38,220 nucleotides of DNA. It comes from Comamonadaceae bacterium (lineage in GTDB: Bacteria; Pseudomonadota; Gammaproteobacteria; Burkholderiales; Burkholderiaceae_C). Position numbers and translations under genes: made by a program. Shown here piece after piece: positions 15,793 through 24,300 of the stretch. The notes beneath the pieces are model-generated. The model was not told the origin of the DNA. It worked only from the letters and a program-made list of their open reading frames with translations, and did not search any database. How positions within the stretch are numbered: the first letter of the stretch is position 1; each line of letters starts with the position of its first letter. Location of the stretch: contig CANJNC010000033.1 in assembly GCA_947475685.1 (NCBI GenBank), positions 1-38,220 of the forward strand, given 5' to 3'.

Positions 15793-17310
15793 ATGAAGCA
15801 CAGCGAGCGCGATGTGTCGCAAAAAAGTCTTTGGCGCTCCCCCGCTGTGTGGGTGGTGCTGGCGGGCATCAGTGTGGCCATGCACATTGGCAAACTGCCA
15901 CCCGCCGTGCCCGCTTTAAGAGAGGAGCTGCAGGTGAGCTTGGTGCAGGCGGGGTTTTTACTGTCCATGGTGCAGTTTGCGGGTATGTTTTTAGGATTGA
16001 TGGTGGGGCTTTTTGCCGATGTCATTGGTTTAAAGCGCTGCATGCTCACAGGCATGATGCTCTTGTCAATGGCCAGCGCCCTGGGCGCGACGGCGCAAAC
16101 ACCAGCCACGTTGCTGTTGACGCGTTTTTTTGAAGGCTTGGGCTTTTTGCTCTCCATCATGCCCGCGCCGAGTTTACTTAAACACTTGTTAAGTGGGGAG
16201 AGGCTGGCCAAGATGCTGGGGTGGTGGGCTGCCTACATGCCCATTGGAGCAGCGAGTGCTTTGCTGGCGGGTCCTTGGGTCATCAATGCCTTGGGTTGGG
16301 CGCATTGGTGGTTGATCTTGTCGGGGGTGACGCTTTTGGCGTTTTACATGTTGTTGACGCAAGTGCCCGCTGGCATCACCTCGCAGGCAGAAGGCTTGGT
16401 CTCCATGCACTGGGGGGCGCGTCTTCGCTTGACTTTAAGCAGCAAGGGGCCGTGGCTCATTGCTTTTTGCTTTTGTTTGTACTCTGCGCAATGGATTTCG
16501 GTGATTGGATTCTTGCCCACCATCACCGCAGAAATGGGCATCAGTGCAACGAGCAGTGGGGTGATCACGGCGCTGGTGGCGGCGGTGAACATTTTGGGCA
16601 ATGTGGGGTCGGGTTTCTTTTTGGCGCGAAGTGCAAAGTCCGTTGCACGGGCCAAAGAAGACAAAGAAGAGGCCCTTCTCAAAGCCAATATGCGGGAAGA
16701 TTTGAAAAGACAGGAGCAAGAGCAAGAGCAAGCGCGTCAAAACCCTTGGGGCACACAAATGCAGCCCAATCAAGGGTTTGGCGCTTATCGAAGCTCTCCG
16801 TTTGAGCCTGTTCAAGCGCCAAGCTTGCCCCTTCCTGCGCTTGAGCGAGAAGCCGTGCAGACGTCCACGTCCACTCCAGCTCCATTTGTTCAATTCATTC
16901 GCTACATTGTCAAACCACAGGGCATGTCTTCACGTTTGCTGTTGATGGGTTTCATCACCATGGCCTTGGGTGGTGCCTTGGCCTTTGTGCAAGTTCAGGG
17001 CGAGTCTTTGCCCGTTGAGTGGCGCTTTGTGAGTATTTTGCTCTTCTCTTGCGTGGGGGGCATTGTGCCTGGGACCTTGTTCTCTTTGGCTGTCAAGCTC
17101 AGTCCGAGCAGCGAGTGTGTGGCCATCACGGTGGGTTGGATGCAGCAGTGTTCCTCCCTTGGGCAATTCTTTGGCCCACCCTTGGTGGCCTGGTTGGCGA
17201 TGCTGGTGGGGGGGTGGCAGTGGACATGGGGGTTGACCGCTTTGATGGCCATGGTTGGGTTGTTGATGGCTGTCAAAATTGCTTTGATTTTGATGAAAGA
17301 GCAAGACTAA
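15793..17310 (+). CDS. MFS transporter with a large TM8-TM9 loop
   Basis: Inner-membrane major facilitator superfamily transporter; substrate unknown. The ATG at 15793 (MKHSERDVSQ), 4 bp after dgt, gives 505 residues with about 12 hydrophobic segments. The MFS A-like motif GLFADVIGLKR follows TM2. The distribution of charge and RFFEGLG in TM4 fit the NNP/CynX-like branches loosely. A hydrophilic insertion of about 100 residues (280-378) lies between TM8 and TM9. It contains a Gln/Glu-rich run encoded by GAGCAA repeated three times and a Pro/Ser-rich segment. Such long loops usually lie between TM6 and TM7. Confidence 0.85.
   Translation: MKHSERDVSQKSLWRSPAVWVVLAGISVAMHIGKLPPAVPALREELQVSLVQAGFLLSMVQFAGMFLGLMVGLFADVIGLKRCMLTGMMLLSMASALGATAQTPATLLLTRFFEGLGFLLSIMPAPSLLKHLLSGERLAKMLGWWAAYMPIGAASALLAGPWVINALGWAHWWLILSGVTLLAFYMLLTQVPAGITSQAEGLVSMHWGARLRLTLSSKGPWLIAFCFCLYSAQWISVIGFLPTITAEMGISATSSGVITALVAAVNILGNVGSGFFLARSAKSVARAKEDKEEALLKANMREDLKRQEQEQEQARQNPWGTQMQPNQGFGAYRSSPFEPVQAPSLPLPALEREAVQTSTSTPAPFVQFIRYIVKPQGMSSRLLLMGFITMALGGALAFVQVQGESLPVEWRFVSILLFSCVGGIVPGTLFSLAVKLSPSSECVAITVGWMQQCSSLGQFFGPPLVAWLAMLVGGWQWTWGLTALMAMVGLLMAVKIALILMKEQD
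16714..16731 (+). repeat. 6-bp tandem repeat in coding sequence, three copies
   Basis: GAGCAA repeated three times, encoding EQEQEQ in the cytoplasmic loop of the MFS transporter. Confidence 0.6.
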
Positions 17311-17321
17311 AGGCGCATGCG

Positions 17322-17924
17322 ATGAGTCCTCAGGCCACTGATCGAGATTGGGTGATTGAGGACACGCAAGCCTGGCTTACCCAAGCGGTGATTGGTTTGG
17401 GTTTGTGTCCCTTTGCCCATGCGGTTCACATCAAACATCAAATCAAGTATTCGGTCTGCATGTCTTCGAAAGAGAGCGATGTATTGGAGCTCTTGGAGAG
17501 TGAGATTGTCCATTTAGAGCAAACTGATCCAGAGATCACCCAGACCACCTTGATCATGGCGCCTTTTTGTGTGCCAGAATTTTTAGATTTCAATGCCTTG
17601 GTCAAGGCGGCGAATCGTGTGCTCAAACAACTGAAAGTCAGAGATGAGTTTCAGTTGGCTGATTTTCATCCAAGGTATGTCTTTGCTGGCACACAATTGC
17701 ACGACCCTGAAAACCTGAGCAACCGCGCTCCCTACCCAACCTTGCATCTTTTGAGGACTCGCTTTGTGCAAGCGGCGATCGGTGTGCATCCAGATACCGA
17801 TTCAATTTATTTGAGAAACATTGCCATGCTTCAAAGCATGGGGTTTGAGGCCTATGAGGACTTGGGTCTTCGCGCAAGGGTTTTGAGTCTCAAGCCAGGC
17901 ACAGAGCAGTCCGAAAACAATTAG
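17322..17924 (+). CDS. DUF1415 family protein
   Basis: Function unknown. The 200-residue soluble protein starts at the ATG at 17322, 11 bp after the MFS stop; a longer open frame upstream overlaps the MFS gene and is rejected. Family features are an N-terminal W-x-x-x-A-V-I-GLGLCPFA segment with a conserved Cys, an acidic middle (ESEIVHLEQTDPEITQTTLIMAP), then ADFHPRYVFAGTQ and APYPTLHLLR, typical of DUF1415. The position suggests co-transcription with dgt and the MFS gene, but no functional link can be read from the sequence. Confidence 0.85.
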   Translation: MSPQATDRDWVIEDTQAWLTQAVIGLGLCPFAHAVHIKHQIKYSVCMSSKESDVLELLESEIVHLEQTDPEITQTTLIMAPFCVPEFLDFNALVKAANRVLKQLKVRDEFQLADFHPRYVFAGTQLHDPENLSNRAPYPTLHLLRTRFVQAAIGVHPDTDSIYLRNIAMLQSMGFEAYEDLGLRARVLSLKPGTEQSENN

Positions 17925-17989
17925 CTGCATTTACACAAAGTCCAGGCCTGGATGACCAAAGATGCATGACAAGCGTGCATTTCAAGTGT

Positions 17990-18015
17990 GTAGGTCAAGC
18001 GAGTAGGTCAAGCGA
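17990..18015 (+). repeat. 13-bp tandem duplication
   Basis: GTAGGTCAAGCGA occurs twice in exact tandem, in the 170-bp gap between the DUF1415 gene and coaX (convergent). Confidence 0.7.
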
Positions 18016-18094
18016 GTGTCACAAGCGTGATTGGGATTGTTTTTTCAAAAGACTTTTCGATGGCTTCGAATGGGAGGGCAGTTTGGAGCTCAGT

Positions 18095-18931
18095 TCACAG
18101 CAGAGCTTGCAGATGCGAATGTCCATTTGCATGTGCAAGGGGGTCTAGATTCAAAGTGGATCTTTGCAGCGCAATTTCTAAGAGACCTTCAAAGATCAAA
18201 GATTCCACAAGCTCGATGGGGGTGGTCATGGAAGGGGCCATTTTCCAAGCTGCGCCACCCGTCATCAAACACATGGGTTCTTGGTGGGTGTGTTCTCTTA
18301 AGAGTTGCACCATTCTTTCCACTGCCCCTGCAATGGCGTAGGTGCCACCGCTCGTCAGGGCGTCGCTGGTGTTGGTCGGAAAAGGCCTCACCTCGCCGGT
18401 GGGGACCCGTAGGCCCGCCGTACCCGACTCAAGCGCTCTGAGCATGATGCCGTGACCGGGCAAGATCAGTCCGCCCATGAAGTGTCCGTCTAGGCCAAGT
18501 GCTTCAACGGTCACCGCTGTTCCCACCATCACGACCACCATGGGGCGCAGTGGCGCATCTGAGGTGAGGGAGTCGCGTTTCATGCGGGCATAGGCACCAA
18601 TCATGGCCACCCAACGGTCAGCGCCAAGCCGGGTGGGGTGATCGTAGCCGTTGTGCACACCGGCTTCAAAATTACTCGGAACGACCCAACTGGGGACCAA
18701 GTCCCACATGTCCATTTGCTCTTCAACGCGTCTGCGAATCGCCTCTCCTGCCACGACACAACCCAAAGCGGCGGTCGGTTTGGGAAGCGTTTTCCAGTCG
18801 TCCTCTGCGAGTCGATCGATGTTTTCTAAAAAAACTGCGCCGTGTTGCAAAAGATTGGCCCCAGGGCCAGCACTATCGTAGAGCGCCCATTTCAAGCGTG
18901 TGTTGCCAACGTCGAGAGTTAAAAAGGACAT
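18095..18931 (-). CDS. coaX: Type III pantothenate kinase
   Basis: First step of coenzyme A synthesis, ATP-dependent phosphorylation of pantothenate. The ATG at 18931 ([19 protein letters not shown]) gives 278 residues; an ATG 33 bp upstream would add 11 atypical residues. ASKHA-fold motifs are visible: the phosphate loop DVGNTRLKW (7-15), [23 protein letters not shown] and [12 protein letters not shown] with the family's GxxxM-type segment. It is a single gene on the minus strand here, with no birA next to it, although birA-coaX is a common arrangement. Confidence 0.93.
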   Translation of the reverse strand: MSFLTLDVGNTRLKWALYDSAGPGANLLQHGAVFLENIDRLAEDDWKTLPKPTAALGCVVAGEAIRRRVEEQMDMWDLVPSWVVPSNFEAGVHNGYDHPTRLGADRWVAMIGAYARMKRDSLTSDAPLRPMVVVMVGTAVTVEALGLDGHFMGGLILPGHGIMLRALESGTAGLRVPTGEVRPFPTNTSDALTSGGTYAIAGAVERMVQLLREHTHQEPMCLMTGGAAWKMAPSMTTPIELVESLIFEGLLEIALQRSTLNLDPLAHANGHSHLQALL

Positions 18932-19292
18932 GTGTGGTCTAGGCCAAGAAGCAAAAGGGGTCAAACAGCCAGGGCTTGAAAACTTGGGGTTTTGGTGGGT
19001 GTCAAGGGATGGATGTGCATGTCATGAACTTGTCATGCTTGAGAAGAATTGTAGTGTAGAGCCAAGTCAAGGAGAACACTTTTGCCACACTTTCGCCCTC
19101 GCCTGTCTTTTTGCAATGTGCTGAGCGTGAACAAAAGACGACACCTGGCCCTTGGAGTGCGAGTATGCTTGTGGGTTTTAAGCGTGTTCAGTAGGGTCGA
19201 TGGAGCATCCAAGGCAAAATCCAAGGCAAAAATCCAAGGACCCGATCGTTTTTTCTGTACATGCTTCACTCCACTTGCAAAGCGTCTAGCCC
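18932..19292. other. Divergent gap coaX / methyltransferase
   Basis: 361 bp without a supportable gene. It contains a 12-bp tandem repeat (19207-19238) and a direct repeat of GTCATG at 19021 and 19032. An ATTGTA box at 19048-19053 could be a -10 element for coaX, but no matching -35 box was found. Confidence 0.4.
19207..19238 (+). repeat. 12-bp tandem repeat, two copies plus a partial third
   Basis: ATCCAAGGCAAA is repeated exactly (19207-19218 and 19219-19230). After one extra A, ATCCAAGG begins a third copy. It lies 55-85 bp before the methyltransferase gene. Confidence 0.7.
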
Positions 19293-20303
19293 ATGAACAC
19301 CTCTGTGACACCTCCTAAAGGCCGGGTCAAAGCACCCCGAGCGAAAGCTCAACATGCTCGACTTGATCTGGATGAGTGGGTGGGGGAGCAGTCTGTGGAG
19401 CTTTTAAAGGCCTTGCACATTTTGACGCGTGAGGGGCAGCTCAATCAAGACTCGCGCAGAAAACTCAAGCAAGTCAATCACTTGGTGCAGTTGCTTGAAG
19501 GGCCCCTTCGCGAGTGTGCCGAAAGTCTTCAAGCGGGCAAAGACCATCGCCTGAGCTTGGTTGACCATGGGGCGGGCAAATCTTATTTGGGTTTTATTTT
19601 GTACGACCGCTTTGGTGCTCACCGCGCAAGCGGCTTGAAGGCAGAAACTGGAAAAGAAAACGACTTGCAAAAGAGCGCTTCGTCAAAAAGCGCTGCGTCA
19701 ACGAGCCCACTTGCCCTCAATGTCTTCTCCATTGAGTCAAGGCCCGAGTTGGTGGAAAAGTCCGCTCAATTGGCCAAGCAATTTGGTTTTACAGGGATGA
19801 CGTTTTTGAACGTTTTGGCACAAGACGCGGGGGCACTTCTCGAAATGCCTAAAGAGGTGGATGTGGTGACGGCCTTGCACGCTTGTGACAGCTTGAGCGA
19901 TGATGCGATTGAATTTGCAGTGGCAAAAAACGCAAAGCTGATTTTTTTAGTGCCCTGTTGCCAAGCGGAGACGGCTGCTTTTTTGAAGGGCAATCGAGCG
20001 CTCTTTTTGAACAAAACCCCTTTGGCCGAACTTTGGCGTCACCCTTTGCACACCCGCGAGCTTGGCAGTCAATTGACCAATGTGATGAGGTGTTTGTACT
20101 TGGAGGCCTTGGGCTATGCGGTGACGGTCACGGAGTTGGTGGGTTGGGAGCACAGCATGAAAAATGAATTGATCGTGGCCAAGTTCACGGGACAGAGAAA
20201 GAAATTGGCTGCGCAAAGATTAAGGGACTTGCTCGCTCAGTTTGGTCTGGAGTCTTTGCTCGATCTGCGTTTCACGAGAGTCAAGGAGACTGCGGTTTCA
20301 TGA
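19293..20303 (+). CDS. Class I SAM-dependent methyltransferase (Methyltransf_32-like)
   Basis: Probable methyltransferase of unknown substrate, 336 residues from the ATG at 19293. SAM-binding motif I reads VDHGAGKSYLGF (90-101) and motif II ends with E148 in FSIESR. ALHACDSLSDDAI (194-206) and LVPCCQAE (219-226) match the Methyltransf_32 family, whose relatives include tRNA and protein methyltransferases. Between motifs I and II lies an extra low-complexity segment (about 113-141, rich in Lys, Ser and Ala), partly a DNA-level duplication. The N-terminal helical part (about 25-80) may bind substrate. The next gene starts about 90 bp downstream on the same strand. Confidence 0.8.
   Translation: MNTSVTPPKGRVKAPRAKAQHARLDLDEWVGEQSVELLKALHILTREGQLNQDSRRKLKQVNHLVQLLEGPLRECAESLQAGKDHRLSLVDHGAGKSYLGFILYDRFGAHRASGLKAETGKENDLQKSASSKSAASTSPLALNVFSIESRPELVEKSAQLAKQFGFTGMTFLNVLAQDAGALLEMPKEVDVVTALHACDSLSDDAIEFAVAKNAKLIFLVPCCQAETAAFLKGNRALFLNKTPLAELWRHPLHTRELGSQLTNVMRCLYLEALGYAVTVTELVGWEHSMKNELIVAKFTGQRKKLAAQRLRDLLAQFGLESLLDLRFTRVKETAVS
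19674..19703 (+). repeat. 15-bp imperfect tandem duplication in coding sequence
   Basis: AGCGCTTCGTCAAAA is followed by AGCGCTGCGTCAACG (12 of 15 identical), keeping the reading frame and encoding the Ser/Ala/Lys-rich insertion of the methyltransferase. Confidence 0.55.
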
Positions 20304-20391
20304 ACGCATTGAAGCTTCACCACTCAATGAAAGCGCGCAAGCCTGGTGCGTTTGCGCGCGTCTTGGCACACCAAAGGCTTGGGAGCGGCGC

Positions 20392-21081
20392 ATGGCAAGG
20401 CTGACTCGCTTGTGTGTGCCTGGCGCCTTGCACCACGTGATGATCAGGGGCAACAACAGCCAAGTGTTTGCTCAAGCACAGGAAGATTTTTCATTTCTGC
20501 ACGGTCTTTGGCTTCGAGAGAGCTTGCGCCATGGTGTGAAAGTGCATGGCTATGTGTTCTTGCCCTCCAGCATGCAAGTCCTCTTAACGCCCTTTGAGAC
20601 ACACGCCATGGCCAAATGCATGCAAGCCGTTGGTCGCATGTATGTGACTTGGTTCAACAAAAAGTACGACCGATCGGGCACGCTTTGGCAGGGACGTTTT
20701 CGCTCGACCGTGATCGATGCGGGTCACTGGTTGTTGCCGAGTTTGATGTACTTGGATTGGGCGCCCGTCAGAGCTGGTTTGGTGCAAGAAGCGCCAGAGC
20801 ACCCTTGGGGAAGTTATCACCACTACAGTGGCCAAGCGCGAGACCCTTTGGTCGATGCACCCGAAGGCATTTGGGAGTTGGGCAATACACCCTTTGCTCG
20901 GGAGAGCCAATACGCCGAAATGGTGCAAAACGGGCCCACCATGTCACAAGCGGTGCAAATTGCGCAGGCCCTCGAGTCAGGGTGGCCTTTGGGGAGTCCT
21001 GAATTTGTTGCGAATTTACAAAGTCAGACAAAGAGGCGTTTGAGTCCTTTAAAGCCTGGGCGGCCCAAGAAACTCGTTTAG
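20392..21081 (+). CDS. REP-associated-transposase-like protein lacking the HUH histidines
   Basis: Belongs to the Y1/TnpA-REP (RAYT, IS200-like) family but is probably not a working transposase. The ATG at 20392 has GGGAG six bases upstream and gives 229 residues. Family hallmarks are MARLTRLCVPGALHHVMIRG, QAVGRMYVTWFNKKYDRSGT, LWQGRFRST and YLDWAPVRAGLV, where the catalytic Tyr (Y120) is kept. The metal-binding HUH motif (family consensus PNHVHLL) reads PSSMQVLL at 58-65, so both histidines are gone. The tail has KPGRPKK (221-227), an AT-hook-like basic motif. No terminal repeats flank the gene. It lies directly upstream of gltB. Confidence 0.82.
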   Translation: MARLTRLCVPGALHHVMIRGNNSQVFAQAQEDFSFLHGLWLRESLRHGVKVHGYVFLPSSMQVLLTPFETHAMAKCMQAVGRMYVTWFNKKYDRSGTLWQGRFRSTVIDAGHWLLPSLMYLDWAPVRAGLVQEAPEHPWGSYHHYSGQARDPLVDAPEGIWELGNTPFARESQYAEMVQNGPTMSQAVQIAQALESGWPLGSPEFVANLQSQTKRRLSPLKPGRPKKLV

Positions 21082-21144
21082 CGCTCCTCAGGGCGTCTAA
21101 AAAAAGAAATATTAAATCCTTAGTTCAAACATTGAATGACTTTA

Positions 21145-21204
21145 ATCTGACCCTAATATTTATGTATTCTCGATGGGTTAATATTAATTGGTATCTGACC
21201 CTAA
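21145..21204 (+). repeat. Pair of 12-bp direct repeats in an AT-rich spacer
   Basis: ATCTGACCCTAA occurs at 21145-21156 and 21193-21204, 48 bp apart. Between them GGGTTAATATTAATTGG precedes the second copy, so GGGT (21175-21178) and ACCC can close a loop. This may be the remnant of a mobile element end or a site for the adjacent RAYT-like protein. Confidence 0.5.
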
Positions 21205-21213
21205 ATATATTTC

Positions 21214-21242
21214 TTGGCATTGTTGTTGCAAATGGCTATCCT
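21214..21242 (+). promoter_or_regulatory. Probable gltB promoter
   Basis: TTGGCA (21214-21219), a 17-bp spacer and TATCCT (21237-21242). It would start RNA near 21249, giving a leader of about 60 nt before gltB. It lies 10 bp after the second 12-bp repeat. Confidence 0.45.
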
Positions 21243-21309
21243 ACTTGGCTGCGTAAAAAAACACACCGCAGTTCATTGAACCATTGTCTCTTTTTTCAGG
21301 AGTGCTGCC

Positions 21310-24300
21310 ATGTCTGAGGCATCCAAGGCTTTACAAAACAATTTACTCAACTCCAAAACTCAGGGTTTGTACCAATCCAATCAAGAGCACGACGCTTGCG
21401 GTGTGGGTTTTGTAGCGCACATCAAGGGTCAAAAGAGCCACGCCATTGTGAGCCAGGCTTTGAAGATCTTGGAAAATTTGGATCACCGCGGCGCGGTGGG
21501 TGCAGACAAATTGATGGGAGACGGCGCGGGTATTTTGATTCAAATTCCAGATGCCCTCTACCGAGAGGAGATGGCCTTGCAAGGCATTGCGCTGCCTCCT
21601 ATGGGTGAGTACGGTGTGGGCATTATTTTCCTGCCCAAGGAGCAAGCCTCCAAACAAGCGTGCGAGCAAGAGTTGGAGCGCGCCATCAAAGCAGAAGGTC
21701 AAGTGCTGATTGGTTGGAGAGATGTGCCCATCAATGCCGACATGCCCATGTCACCGACGGTGCGCGCCAAGGAGCCCCTCATTCGACAAGTGTTCATTGG
21801 ACGCGGCAACGACGTGATCGTTCAAGATGCCTTGGAGAGAAAGCTCTACGTGATTCGCAAAACAGCGAGTGCGGCGATTCAAAACTTGCACTTAAAGCAC
21901 AGCAAAGAATACTACGTCCCCAGCATGTCTTCGCGCACCGTGATCTACAAGGGTTTGTTGTTGGCCGATCAAGTGGGCACGTACTTTCTAGACCTTCAAG
22001 ACACGAGATGCGTCTCCGCTTTGGGTCTTGTGCACCAACGCTTTTCAACCAACACTTTCCCTGAGTGGCCGCTTGCCCACCCCTACCGTTATGTGGCCCA
22101 CAACGGAGAAATCAACACGGTCAAGGGCAACTACAACTGGATGAAAGCCAGAGAGGGCGTCATGTCCTCGCCCGTTTTGGGAGAAGACCTCCCTAAGCTC
22201 TACCCCATCAGTTTTGCCGACCAATCGGACACCGCAACCTTTGACAATTGCTTAGAGCTTTTGACGATGTCGGGCTACCCCATCTCTCAAGCCATGATGA
22301 TGATGATCCCAGAACCCTGGGAGCAGCACACCACCATGGATGAGCGCAGACGTGCGTTTTATGAGTACCACGCCGCCATGCTTGAGCCTTGGGACGGCCC
22401 AGCCTCGATTGTCTTTACCGATGGACGCCAAATTGGCGCGACCTTGGACAGAAATGGTCTGCGTCCTTCCCGTTATTGCATCACCGATGAAGATGTGGTG
22501 ATCATGGGCTCTGAGTCCGGCGTTTTGCCTGTGCCCGAGAGCAAAATCGTTCGCAAATGGAGACTGCAACCAGGCAAGATGTTCTTGATCGATTTAGAGC
22601 AAGGCCGCATGATTGACGACGAAGAGTTGAAAGCCGGCTTGGCCAATTCAAAGCCTTATAAACAGTGGATCGAAAATCTTCGCATCCGTTTGGACGACAT
22701 CAAAGCACACCCAAGCAAGTCCGATACAAAGATCACAACCCCTAGCAAAGAAAGTCTATTGGATCTGCAACAAGCCTTTGGCTACACCCAAGAGGACATC
22801 AAGTTTTTAATGGCCCCCATGGCCACCCATGGCGAAGAAGGCATTGGCTCCATGGGCAACGACAGCCCCTTGGCGGTCTTGTCCAGTAAGAACAAGCCCC
22901 TTTACAACTACTTCAAGCAGCTCTTTGCCCAAGTGACCAACCCACCCATTGACCCCATTCGCGAAGCGATAGTGATGTCTTTGGTCTCCTTCATTGGCCC
23001 CAAACCCAACTTGCTCGATATCAATCAAGTCAATCCGCCCATGCGACTCGAGGTCTCGCAACCGGTCTTGGACGTGGCCGATATGCAAAAACTCCGGCAC
23101 ATTGAAGACCACACCAACGGCAAATTCAAAAGCATCACCTTGGACATCACCTATCCCTTGAGTTGGGGACAAGAAGGGGTGGAGGCCAAGCTTGCGTCCC
23201 TTTGTGCGTCTTCGGTGGATGCGATCAAGGGGGGTCGCAACATCTTGATCATCAGTGACAAAGCGGTGAGTGAGACTCAAGTGGCCGTGCCGGCTTTGCT
23301 CGCCTTGTCGGCCATTCACCAGCACTTGGTGCGTGAAGGTTTGAGGACATCGGCGGGTCTAGTCGTGGAAACCGGCTCGGCCAAAGAGGTGCATCATTTT
23401 GCGGTGTTGGCGGGATATGGCGCTGAGGCCGTGCATCCCTACTTGGCCCTGCAAACCTTGCAGGTCATTCACCAAGATTTGCCCGGGGAATTGTCGGCTG
23501 AGAAAGCCATTTACAACTACGTCAAAGCCATTGGCAAGGGTTTGTCCAAAATCATGTCCAAGATGGGCGTGTCCACTTACATGAGCTACTGTGGCGCACA
23601 ACTCTTTGAAGCCATTGGCATCAACACGATCACCATAGAGAAATATTTCACTGGGACCGCTTCAAGGGTCGAGGGCATTGGGGTCTTTGAGATTGCGCAA
23701 GAGTCGATCGAAGCGCACCGTGCCGCGTATTCGAGCGACCCGGTGCTCGCTCGCATGTTGGATGCGGGCGGAGAGTACGCATGGCGCGCCAGAGGCGAGG
23801 ATCACATGTGGACGCCTGACGCGATTGCAAAACTCCAGCACAGCACGCGGACCAACAATTTCAACACCTACAAAGAGTACGCGCAGATCATCAACGACCA
23901 AAACCGGCGTCACATGACCCTTCGTGGGCTCTTTGAGTTCAAAATCGATCCAAGCAAAGCCATCGCTATCGACAGCGTCGAGCCTGCGAGCGAAATCGTC
24001 AAACGCTTTGCAACCGGTGCGATGTCTTTGGGCTCCATCTCAACGGAGGCGCATGCAACCTTGGCCGTTGCCATGAACCGCATTGGCGGCAAGAGCAACA
24101 CCGGCGAAGGCGGCGAGGATCCTGCTCGCTACCGCCAAGAGCTCAAGGGCATCCCGATCAAAGCAGGTGAGAGCCTAAAGAGTGTCATCGGAGACTCTCA
24201 AATTGAAGTGGACATGCCTTTGCAAAATGGGGACTCCCTACGCTCCAAAATCAAGCAAGTCGCGTCCGGGCGTTTTGGTGTGACGGCGGAGTATTTGAAC

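Noticed and set aside
17019..17321. N-terminal extension of the DUF1415 protein
   Set aside because: It runs through the 3' end of the MFS gene in another frame; the family start fits the ATG at 17322.
19021..19076. coaX promoter with TTGACT and TACAAT
   Set aside because: The two boxes are only 11 bp apart, too close for sigma-70.
21100..21300. A complete insertion sequence around the RAYT-like gene
   Set aside because: No terminal inverted repeats, target duplication or second gene was found; only short direct repeats on one side.
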